Position numbers and translations under genes: made by a program. A stretch of DNA of 64,000 nt from the NCBI GenBank assembly GCA_009692465.1, contig SHZD01000002.1, positions 22,376-86,375 of the forward strand, read 5' to 3'. Positions 38,315 to 50,500 of this stretch are shown one piece after another. The notes under the pieces are model-generated. The model was given only the letters and a program-made list of their open reading frames with translations. It was not told the origin of the DNA and did no database searches. This DNA comes from Myxococcales bacterium (GTDB lineage Bacteria > Myxococcota_A > UBA9042). Each line of letters begins with the position of its first letter. Position 1 is the first letter of the stretch.

Positions 38315-38356
38315 CAATTGCACGTTGACGACGGTTCAATTGCACTTTGACGACGG
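38315..38356 (+). promoter_or_regulatory. Two 20-bp direct repeats CAATTGCAC(G/T)TTGACGACGG, 22-bp period; candidate operator/promoter of giant gene
   Basis: Copies at 38315-38334 and 38337-38356; second overlaps a TTGACG -35-like hexamer about 18 bp from CACTAT. Confidence 0.45.
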
Positions 38357-38516
38357 CGCCCGCTCGGGCACACTATGGGTCCCGCGCCGCTGGCGACAGC
38401 TGCGTAGCTAAGGCCGCCTCCGAGCGCTCAGGTTATCTCGTACAAGTTACCCCCGCAGTGCGCTTGCCCTGCCACCCATCCTAGAGCCGATCGGCCACCC
38501 TGGAGAGCAATCCACC

Positions 38517-41500
38517 TTGCAGCGCTTGCCTACACCTCACCGGCAGAGCACAGCGCGCGCTCCAGCCTATTCGTGTCCGAAACCATTACATGCCTTTGTC
38601 GGAAAACTATTTGCAATTGTTGCTACTATTTGCGCTTTGGTTGCCGCGCCAGACGCTCATGCTGTCGTCATTGGCACCTATCCGCAAACGCCGACGGAAT
38701 TCAAAGTTCATGGCAAGGCCGTCCAACTGGGGGCGTCGCTTGTCACCAACTTCACCGACTACCGCTTCAACGACAAGCTCAAGCCGGAATCCGCCGACAC
38801 CGTCAAGATTGCTCAAAAGTTACCGCAAGATGCGGTGATCATTGCCGCCTACTTGTATTGGGGCGGCTCCCAATTGGCCGCCGAGGCCGACAGCAACGCC
38901 ACATTTACGGTAGCCGACGGATTTTCATCCAATGTCGAGGCTGACGTCTGTCAGGCCCGCACGGATACCGCGGGCAGTGGCACCCACTTTTTGTGTCGCA
39001 AAGACGTGACAGCGCTCATCGCCGCCCACCCCGGCAGCGATTTTTGGAACGGCAATTACAAAGTCGGCGACGTCAGCGCCAAAGTGGCGGCCATCAAGTT
39101 CAAATCGCCTAACACCAATGATTGCGGGACCAAGCCCACGGGCGTGCCCGAAGATGTGTGCTGCGCGCCCAGCGACGGCTTCTGTCAGGCCCGCCATGCC
39201 TCGTGGTCGCTGGTCATGGTTTACGACACCAAGTTCAGCGAATCCACCCAGCGTGACATTTTCCTGTACGACGGCTTCGTTCTGCTCGACGAGACTCCGA
39301 CCAGCACTGGCCAGATTTTCTTTACCATCAACAACTTCTTGGTCGGCGACCCGCCAGACGCCCAATTGGCCTACTACGCCATGGAAGGTGACAAGCAATT
39401 GGGCAATCCGGCGCAGGACCCGCCGGGCACCGCCGATAGCCCACCGTGTGGAACATGTTTTGATTTCGTGCAGTTTAACGGCACCAAGCTGACGGGCGGC
39501 GCCGGTAACAACGACGTTAACAACATCATGAACTCGACGCCAGAAGCGGGTATCGATCTGGATTCATTCGATATCTCGCCACTGGTCAAGACCGGTGACA
39601 CGTCGGCGACGTTTCTGGTGTCGTCCGGCAATGGCTCACTGGCCGACAACACCCAGCAGGTCAACAACGCCGGGGCCGGCGAGATGTTTCTGTACGGCTA
39701 TACGTTGCTGCAGATCAATCGCAAAGCCCCAAATTTCAAGAACATTATCAGCGGGTTGTCGGTCAATGCCAGCGAGGCTTCCGCTGGCGACGTGCTCACT
39801 TTTACGCTCGACCTGCTCAACAACGGCCAACTTGACGCCGAAAACAGCGTAGCCAAGCTCGGGTCCTTTCCGCCGCCCGGCCTCGACTATGTGGCCAATT
39901 CAACAACTGTCGACGGCGTGGCCCAGCCCGATGTCGGTGGCACGTCACCGCTCGCGACCGGCCTCAATTTGGGCAACATCACCAATACAGCTGGCGGCAA
40001 ATCGGTCCGCAAGATCACTTTCAAATTCAAAGTGAAATCGCCACCGGGCGTCAATGAGGTCACCGCATTTTCGGTGCTGGACTACCAGTACAAGGGCAGC
40101 GCCGCCTCCACCACCATCTACAAGGACCAGTACGTCGGCAACCCCGTGACGGTCAAGATCGTTGCGCCCAAGCTGGCGACGCCCAAGCTGACCGCCCAAC
40201 CTACTGCCGCCGCACCGGGAGCGAATATCACCTTCAATCTGGAACTGGAAAATATCGGCACCAACCCAATTCTGGTCAATTTTGACTGGGCCGCGCCGCC
40301 GGAAATGCAGTTGGGATTGACGCTCACCTGCCCAGCCAGCGTGCTGATTGGAACCACCAAGCTCAGCGTGTCCCAAACGGCTGGGGTCAATGGCACCGGC
40401 GCGGTCGCAGCGGTCAACTTGCAACTGGCTCCAGGGCAAAAAGTGCTGTGCAACTGGGAGGCTGCGGTGCTCAGCGCTCCGCAATTGACGGCCAAGGGCG
40501 TCAACCCGATCAACAACCACGCCGTTCTGTCCCAAGCCAGCGTGACCGCAGACGGTAAGCTGCTGGTGTCGGACGATCCGGCCCAATCTGGGGCCACTGA
40601 TCCGACCAAAGTGCTGCTATCGGCGCTGTCGGTTTTTACGACGTCGAGCAAGTCGGTCACCGACCTGAGTCCGTCGACCCCGCTGTTGGCCGGTGATCAG
40701 GTGCAATTTACGCTGACGCTGGTCAATACCGGACCCGTTTCAGGCACCGTAACCGTGACCGATCCATTGCCCTCGGCGCTCGAATTCGTGTCGACGAGCA
40801 GTCCAGAGTTGGTGCTCAACGGCGGAACGCTGCAAGCCAGTAATGTCGTGATTGCTGCCGGCGCGACTAAGAACCTGATTTTTATTGCTAAAATCAAGGA
40901 TTCGACCCCGCCCGGTACGTCGTTCGCCAATGTGGCGACCATCAGCCCCAACGACGGCGGCCCGCCCAAAGTGATTCAAACCCTGCCGCAAACCGTGCCA
41001 GTCGGCCCCGATCTGGCCACTTCGACCAAGAGCGCGGTGGACACCAATGGCGGTGACTTAGAACCGGGCGATTCGCTGCTCTACACGCTGACGTTTAAGA
41101 ATTCGGGCAAAGAAGACACGGGCACTTTTCAAGTTGTCGATCCGATCGACCCTAATATCGTTGAAGTTACCGGCATTACCGCTGGCGGTGTGCTCGATCA
41201 GGCTAGCAAGCAAATCTCCTGGAGTGTGCCGCCGATCGCCGCGGGTGGTCAGGTGCTCCTGCAGTTCACCGCCAAAATCGGGGCGCTGGTGCCGACAGGG
41301 ACGACTATCACCAATCAGGCGACCGCCAGTGGCGGCGAACTGTCCAAGCCGACTGCGGTTTCGGCCTCGATCAAAGTCCAGGCGCAGCCCAATATCTCGG
41401 TGTTCACCAATTCCGTGACGTCGTCGGCTGGCAGTGCCTTTAATCCAGGCGACACCGTGACCTACGTGTATACCGTGCAAAATACCGGTAGCGGTGCGGT

Positions 41501-44500
41501 GCAAAAGGCCCTGCTTTCGGCCGGTTTTGATGCCAGCCTGCAGATTGTCTCGACCACAGGTGGTGGCCAAATAACCGGTCAGACGATCAACTGGGACTTG
41601 GCGACGCTGGCTAAGGGGCAACCTGCGGTAACGATTACTGTCGTTGCCAAGCTGGCAGCCGTTGTCGCCCAAAACAAGCTAGTGTCGAACCAAGCGCAGT
41701 TGGTCGGCGAAGGGCTTGGGGCTCCGGCGCTCTCGGACGACTCAAAACTGCCAGGAAAAACTGATCCAACAGTGTTTACGGTCACTTCTGCGCCCACTTT
41801 GGTCACTTCGCAAAAGTCGTTTGTCGATGCTAATGGCGGTCAAGTGCAGGGCGGCGACCAAGTGACGTTCAAGGTGACGGTGGCCAACACCGGCAACGCC
41901 GCAGCGTCGGCTGTGGTGGTGACCGACACCCTGGCTGCGCAATTGACCCAGGTCGTGGTTCAAGGGGGCACTTTTGACGCCGTGACCCGCATCGTCAAGT
42001 GGAACGCGCTGGCGACGGTGGTGCCCGGCGACAAGCCGATCGAGCTGACGGTGGTCGCGGTAGTCGACAAAGCGACTCCGTCGGGGACCTTGGTCAGCAA
42101 CTTCGCGGACTTGACCTTTACCGAAACGCCCAAGGTCGCCAAAACCAACACCGTGAGCTTCACGGTGGTCAATCTGCCGGACTTTGGCGCCTCGACCAAA
42201 GCGGTCAGCGCGGCTGTAATTGGCGCGGGCGAGGCTGTCACCTGGACCATCACCGTCGTCAACTCCGGCAATCAGGCTGGCAACAACATCATCGTGACCG
42301 ATCCGTTGCCGTCCCAAGTCGAGGGATTGGTATTGTCCGATGGCGGCGCCGTCGATGCCACCGGCAAGGCGACCTTTACCTTGGCGTCATTGGCCGCAGG
42401 CGCGAGTAAGTCGCTGACGATCACCGCTAAGCTCAAGAAACCACTCGACAAGGACACCAAAGTTTGCAATCAGGCGAGTGTCGTTTCGACCGAAAACACC
42501 GCCCCGTCGCCGACCAATCCGCCCGGCGCGGTGCCCAAGCCTGGTGGCGAACCGACCTGTTTTGTTGTCAACTCCGCGGCCAAACTGACTGTTCATAAAG
42601 ACGTCTTTGACAGCAAGTCTGGGGTGCAACTCAATGGCGGGGTGGCCAAGCCCAAGCAAGTGTTGCGTTGGCAGATCAAGGTCCAAAATAGCGGCAATGC
42701 GATCGCCAAAGATGTGGTGATTCAGGACCTTATTTCGACCAACCTGAGCGATATCGTGCCTTTGGACGGCGGCACTTTGGACGCAACGGGCAAGATTTTG
42801 ACTTGGCCCGTGGTGCCGACACTGGGAACCGGGGCCGCCGACCAAATTGTGGTGCGGTTTGACGCCACGGTGCCCGCTGGGGCCGACAATGGGCTGGCCA
42901 TTGCCAATCAGGCCGACGCGACGTTTTCGGGCGCTGCGGCCGCGCAAAAATCGGACGATCTGACCACCGCCGCCAAAGATGACGCCACCCAAGTCGTGGT
43001 GCAGTCGAATACCGACTTTTCCAAGGCCAAGCTGACCGTCGTTGATGTCAATGGTGGCGACCCTCAACCCGGCGATACTGTTGAGTACACCTTGACTTTG
43101 AGCAACGATGGTGAAGGGACCGCCAAGGACGTGACCGTGATTTTGCCGCTCGATGGCAAGTTGGAGGGCATTACGGTCGACAACAACGGGGTAATTGCCG
43201 GCAACGTGGCCACTTGGAAGCTCGGCACGGTGGTCCCCGGCGGTGGTGCGACGCTCAAGATTAAGGCGACGCTCAAGAAGCCTTTGGTCAATGGGGGCAC
43301 GATCGTCGAGCAGGCGCAGGTTTTGGCCTCTGGATTTCAAGCGCCGGTGCTGTCCGACGCGGATTTGAGCACCCCAGTGCGCGAGCCAACAGTGCTCAAG
43401 GTCGTGGCTACCGCCAATTTTTCGACAACCTCTTGGAATGTCAAAGATCTCAATGGCGGCCCGTTTGAACCCGGCGACGTCGTTTTGCTCGAACTCACCG
43501 TGCGCAACACCGGCGACGCGCTGGCCCAACTGCTACCGGTCGCAGCAGTTCTGCAGCCCAACACCTTGCTCAACGTCGCCCCGTTTGATGGCGGCAAGGT
43601 GGTCGCCGACCAAGTGCAGTGGACCGTGCCGGTGGTCGGCTTGTCGCCGCAGGGTGATGTCAAGCTGACTTTTCAGGCCACGCTTGCGCCGCTGCCCAAT
43701 GGGACGGTGATTACGGTTTTGGCGCTGATTGCGGGATTGAACCAAAACCCCAAGGCCGACTTGACCGTGTCGGCGATTCCGCGGTTTGACAACAGTGCCG
43801 TGGTCTTGGACGACGAAAGCGGCTGGGTTGGCAAAATTGGCAACACCGCTCCCGGGCATATTTTGCGCCTCGAGGCCCAGCTGCAAAACAGTGGCAAGGC
43901 AGCGGCCGAAAACATGGTGGTTACGCTGCCGTTGCCAAGCAAAATTGGGCAGTTGCAGATCATCACCCCCGGTGGCGTCCAGCAGGGAACCAACGTGGTG
44001 TGGGCGCTGCCGTCTTTGGCGGCTGGCGGATCGGTCAAGTTTGTAGCCAAGGTTGCGGTGGCCTTGGACGCCAAAGACCAAGAACTATTGCCATTTTCTG
44101 CCAAAGTCGAAGCGACATCGCTGCCCCAGGCCAAGGTGCTGATTGGGCCGACCGCGACCGTTATGGTGCGGCCCATACTCAAACTGACTAAAGCGTATGA
44201 AGATTTGACCGGAAAGCACCTATTTCCCGGCGACACGGTGCGCTTTGTGCTCAGCGCGGCCAATGTTGGCAATGCGGCGGCGGTCAATCTAGTGGTCACC
44301 GATGTGGTGCCAGCGGCCATTGTCGCCATTGAGCCGGAAAGCGGGGGCGTGCTCAACGGCCAAACCGTGAGCTGGAATGTGGCCAATTTGCCTGCTGGTC
44401 AGCAAGTTACGGTCGCCGTGCGCGGCAAGATCGCTGCGGCAGTGCCTAGCGGCGCCACCATCGTCAACACCGGCACTTGCAAAGCGGACGCGGGTGACCC

Positions 44501-47500
44501 GGCGACCTCCAATCAACTTTCGGTGCCGGTCCTGTATCCGACGCTGGAGGTCCAATTGGGCCTGCTGCCGGAAGCGCCGGCTCAGCTACCGCTGCAACCG
44601 GGCGATGTCGTCACGCTTCAGGTCAAGATCACCGCGAACAAGGCCGATGCTAGCGACGCCAAAGTGGTCGCGACCGTCGATACCAACGTGTTTGACGTCA
44701 CTGGGTTGCAAGGAGCGTCGTTTGACGTTGCGGCGAAAACTATCACTTGGAATGCCAAAGATAGTGCGGCACTTGCCGCGATCGAGGTGGGCAAGCCGGT
44801 GGTGGTGCTGGCTGCGCTCAAGGTCAAGGCGACCGCCCAAGACGGGGCCAAGCCGGTGTTTGTGGCGACCGTGACGGAAGGCGAGACTGGGCTCAAGTAC
44901 GACGCCAACCAGCAAACGGTGCCGATTACCTCGCAGCCAAAATTGCAGGTATCCAAAGTCGTTACGGACCTCAACGGCGGCAAAGTTCATCCGCTGGATG
45001 TGTTGCGCTACCAAATCACCGTCCAAGTGGCGGGCAAAGCGGCGGCTCAGCAGGTCAAGGTCAGCGATGTGCTCGACACTGCTTTGGAAATCGTCGCGGT
45101 TGCTGAAGGAGGCAAGTCCGTCGTCGATCCTACCGGGCTGACCCAAGTCAGTTGGGATCCGACCGCTACGCCCGCGCTGGTGCTGATACTGCCGGGCCAA
45201 AAAGTGCTTATTCAGATGGATGTGCGGGTCAAGGCCAACACCAATGATGGCCAGATCATCAGTAACGTGGCGCAGACCGTAGCCCAAGGGAGCACCCAGC
45301 CGTTGCCCTCGGATGACCCCAGTCTGCCAGGCGACGCCGATCCGACAACCGTGACGGTGCGGGTGGTCAGCGGTTTGGAAACGTCGCAAAAGACCGCCAA
45401 AGATGACGATGGGGCACCGCTGCTGACCGGCCAGACCATTACGTGGCGGGTGCTGGTCGCGGCGACGGGCGGCCAAGCCCTGCAAGAGACCAAGGTGTAC
45501 GACGCGGTGCCGCCGGGTACCGATTACGTGGCCGGGTCCACCCAAGTGGGTGGTGTCGCGGTGGCAGACGGCGCCGGTGGTTCCTTGCCGTTAGTCAGCG
45601 GTCTGCCGGTCCAAAGCGCTGGAGCACAGGCTGGTGTGGTCAATACTGGTCCCGATCAAGCCGTCGCCGTGACCTTTCAGACCCGCGTTCGCCAAGACAC
45701 GCCTGACGGGACGATCGTCAGCAATACCGCTACAGTGGCCGCCAAAGGTCAAGCACCGGTGGCAGTTGGACCGGCGGCCTTGGTGGTCGGCAAGGCGCCT
45801 TCGCTACAAACGACGCTGAAATTCTCCGAAGTTGTTGATACTAATGGCAATGGCGTTGCTGACGTCGGCGAAGAAGTGCGATTTGTGATTCGGGTCCACA
45901 ATGCGGGGGGCGCCCCGGCTGTTCAAGTGACGGTGGATGATCCGTTGGCGGCCAATGCCCAATACGTCGGTGGTTCGTTGCAGCTCGATGGTACGTCAGC
46001 AACCGACGCTGCCGATTTGGATCCGCTAGCGTACGACGCCAAGACGCGCAGAATCTTTGGCAAGCTCGGTGACTTGGCCGTCGGCCAGCACAAAGATGTC
46101 AGCCTGCGCATTCGGGTCTTGCAAGGGCCACAAGTGGTCAATCAAGCGACTGTCGCTGCCAAGGGCCTGACGCCCGAATTGACAGACGCCGATGGCGACG
46201 ACAGCAATGGCGATCAATCGACAATTGTGGTGATCGCTGGTGCTGGCCCTGTCTTGCAAGTTGTGAAATCGGTTCAAGATGCCGATGGCGGCAAAGTTAA
46301 ACCCAACGACAACTTGCGGTATACCATCCAAATCAGCAATCCCGGCTTTGTCGCGGTCGCTGGCGCTGTGCTGTTGGATCCATTGCCGGTTGGCCTGCAA
46401 CCTGTTGCAGACCAAGGGCAGGGCGCCGGCGACTTGGTCCTGCCACCCAACGTCAATGCGGCGTGGGAAGGAACGATCGCGAGCAAAGCTCCCCAGTTGC
46501 GCATCGTCGGCCTGCACATTGAGCCAGGCGAACAGGTTGTCATCGCCATGCGCGTAGTCGTCGACGGCAAGGCGGCGGTCGGCCTGACCATGTGCAACGT
46601 GGCGACGGTGACGATCCCGGCTGTGGGCGATACCGCTGGCTCGGCGTATGCCTCCAAACCGGCGTGTGCAACGGTCGGTGCTGTGGTTGGGCAAGGCCTA
46701 GTTCGCGGCGCTGTGTTTGAAGACGTCGGCGCTCAGGACGGCTTATTTCAGCCCGGTACCGACGTCGCCATGCCCGGTTTCCAAATCCAACTGCTACCGC
46801 TCGGCGGCGCTGGTGCGGTGTTCGCCGCGTTGGCCGACAAGGCTGGCCAGTTTCAACTGGCCCAAGTGCCTGAAGGGAAACGATTAGTCCGCGTATTGTC
46901 AGCCCAAGGCGTGATCTACAAGGAATTTGAATGGGAAGCGCCAGGCGCCGGCGGCGGCGATTTGCCGATCGCAATCAAGCCCACAGGTCGCGTTTACGAC
47001 AGCAAAACCACGGAATTATTGCCGAACATTCGGCTGCTGCTCAGCTACGATGCCCAAGACCCAGTCGCCCCCAGTCAGCCCGTCGCCGCGCAAGACTTGC
47101 CAGCGGGTCAGCAGGGCCAGTTGACCGACGGCACCGGCGCCTACTTGTTCACGCCAAAACCGGGACGCTCTTATCGCATTGACGTCGCCGCCACTGCCGC
47201 AGGCCGCACCTTTCCGTCGTTGATTCGCAAGCCTGAGTCAGTGTTGGCCCTGTTGGCGGGCGACGGTTTTGTGGTCGCCGAAGTGCTGCCCAAGGCCAGT
47301 CCCGGTTTGCCCAAGTATTTGACCCGCTTTAGTTTACAGGGCTCTGGCGACCCGGTGCCGCCGCGGCACAATCACTTGCCGGTCGACAAGTTGTCGGCCC
47401 AACTTCAGGTCGCGGTCCGCTTGTCACGCGCTCAAGCCCAAATTGGTGAACTTGTTGGGGTAACCATCAAAGTCGTCAATGGCTCGACCAGTGCTCTGAC

Positions 47501-50500
47501 TACCGACGCGCTGACCGGTTTTGGCGGCGTCGAACTGCGCCAAGTGTTACCGGCGGGCCTCGTCTACGTCGCCAACACCGCTCGGTTGGTAGCAAAGCGC
47601 CCTAGCGACGGGGCCTTGCTTGAAGTGCCGCTAGCTCCACTGTCAGGTGCGCTGCTGACCGTGCGCAAGAAGTCGGGCGCCACGGGCTTACCTGTTGGCT
47701 TGGATTTGCCCGCTGGCGGCGAAATTACCCTGACCTTACTAGCCGCAGTGGGCACTTCGGCCGCGATCGGGTCCGAACAGACTACCGTCGCCCAACTGTT
47801 TGACACTGGCGGTGGGGCCCTGTCGGAGCCGTCTGCCGCTAGCGTGCAGGTCGTCGCCGATCCGATTTTTGACCGCGCGGCGGTGATGGCCAAGGTGTTT
47901 TGCGATCGCAACGGCAATGGCGACCAAGAGGCCGATGAAGACGGGCTGCCGGCGGTGCGGGTCTTCAGTGATACTGGCGAGTTTGCGGCGTCGGACGTTC
48001 ACGGTCGTCTGCACTTCGTCAATTTGCCGGGTGGTTCGCACCTGTTCAAAGTGGACGAGGACACCTTGCCACCCGGATCGGCGTTTGTCGGAGAAGGTAA
48101 GAAAGTTGCGTTCCTAACGCGCGGCGTCATGCTTTCGCTGCAATTTCCGGTCCAGTGTGCGCTTGAGCCTGTCGGTCCTGGGCAGATCATCGCCGTACCG
48201 CCCGACGATGTGTCGGCGCTCACGGTCGGCACTGGCGTCATTTTGGTCGAGGCCGACGCCCGCACGTTGGACATCGCCGTCGATGGCAAGCGCTTGCCTC
48301 CGCGCCAGGTCAACGCCAAGATCGCGACCACGGCAGATCGGCCTGCCAATTTGGCCTTCGACGCCACGGCGGTGATTCTGCCCCAAGACGGCGAGTTGGC
48401 GGTGTGGGCTGAGGGCACTGGGGGCTTCAACCGGCAGGTGCTCGAAATTCGGGCTGTTGCCAACGACCGCCGCAACGGCGAATTGCTGTGGGAATCGGCC
48501 CAAACGGGCGACGTGTCGCGGCGCATGGTGTTCATGCTGCCCGCTGGCGATGCTGGCGTACTCAAGAAATTGGAGCCCGGCCGCCGTTATACGCTTCGAT
48601 TTCGCGCGGATACCAGTTTTGGCAGCCGGGCGTTGTCGCCCATGATGCCATTTGAAGTGCGCAAAGGCAGCGGCGCGTCCGAATTGGGCAAGTGGCAAGT
48701 GCCGCCGTTGACCGAACTCGCTTTGCTCAATGGTCATCTGGAAACGCTGACGAATTCTCAGTTTCTGGCCAGAGTTGCGCGGCCAGAGGATGGTCGCTTG
48801 CTCATTGCGGTGCGTGCTGCCCATGGGGGCGGTCGCGATGAATTTATGACGCTGCCCAAGTTAGCTGGCAAGGACGCTGTGGTGTTACCGGTGCTGGCCA
48901 AGGCCGTGCCCGCCGCGGTGCTGGCAGTACCTGCGCTGCCCAAAGGCGCGGAACCGGCCGTCAAAGTCATTGCGCCAGCCCTGAAATCGACAGAGGAGGC
49001 CCGTCGGGCTGCTGAATCGCCTGCGGCTGCCCCGCCAGTCCCAGTCAAGGCGCCGCTACCAGCCCCGGCAGCCGCGACTCCCACTGCCGCGACTGCTACT
49101 GCCGCGACTGCTACTGCCGCGACTGCTACTGCCGCGACTGCTACTGCCGCGGTCGAGCCGCCAGCCAAACCACCGTCGACACGGGAAGCTGTCGGTTTGG
49201 CCGCCGAAGCGCCCAAAGCAGCGACGGTCGCCCCTGCAGCCCCAGTTCCGGCCCCAGCCCCAGTTCCGGCCCCAGCCCCAGTTCCCGCCCCAACCCGCGC
49301 AGCACCCGCAGTTCCTGCCCCAGCGGCGACTCCAGTAGCGATGGCAGCCCCAGCCGTTGCTCCGGCACCAGCCGCGACACCGGCTCCTCCGGTACCAGCG
49401 GCCGTTTCGCCGCCAGCACCAGCACTGGCTGGACTGGCGCTGGTGGCCACCGCCAAGGGCCTGCGCTTGGGCGAGTCGGAACTCATTGTCCGCGCCGAAA
49501 CCACCCAGTTGCAAGTGCCGGCGGTGGCTGTGCCTTTGGCCGCCGGTCGGGTGCTTGGTCAGATGATGTTGTCCGTTCAGGGTATTCCGGCCGAGGCAAA
49601 GCAAGCTGCGCTGGTTTTGCTCGACAGCAACGGCAACGTCTTGGCCCGTCAAGGGTTGTCGCCGCCGGTGCCCAGCAATTTCCTGTGGGCGCCGGCCGCA
49701 GTCGGCATTCCCGCTGGCAAGTACGGCTTGGCAGTTGAAGTATTGATGGACGAAATTGGCGGTCTAGGTGGTTGGCGCAGTGCTCCGGTCACCCTCAAAC
49801 TGGCCAGCAGCGGCATTGAATTGCTGCCGGCTGGCGAACCGGACAAGAACGTGCGGGCCACCCTGTATGACGACAAGGCCCTGCTGACCGATAGTACCAT
49901 GGAATGGCTCAGCAAGCTGGTGACCACCATCAAGACCGACACCCGGCTGGACAAGGACCGCATCGCGGTGGTGACCATTCACGATGACGGTCCCGGCGAC
50001 GGTCTGCAGCGCTCCGAAAAGGCCGCCCGCATCGTCGAAAAGATCATCGCCAACGAGGGCGCGCCGCGCGATCGCCTGCTGGTGTTTGGGGTTGGCAATC
50101 AGGTGGCCGACTCCAAGCCTGGGCGCGCCGCCATCGGGCCCCACCGCATTGAATTGCGCTGGCGCGGGCTCAACACCGCCTCCGCTGAGCCGGCGGCCGA
50201 GCGATTTGCGGTGCCAACGGGACTGTGGTTGGACGACAAAGTCATGGTCCGCGGAGACAGTTTGCCCGCGCAACTGAGCTTGCCGGCAGGCAAACCCGCT
50301 CGGATTGTCTGGCAAAAAGGCAATGGCCCGGCCGCGGTGTGGATTCGGACTGCGGCAACCAAACCTGGCGCGGCCGCCCAATCGACAGTTCCCCAGAGTT
50401 CTGGCCGCGATGTCTCGGATTTTGGTGCGGAATTGCTCGACGGCCTCGCCGCCGATGGCCGCGCTCTTGAAGCCGGAAAGCGCCGAACGCCGACCAACGC

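Noticed and set aside
42387-43529. 380-aa and other long minus ORFs inside the giant gene
   Set aside because: Long antisense frames are expected opposite a repetitive GC-rich ORF; composition is not protein-like and no start context is evident.
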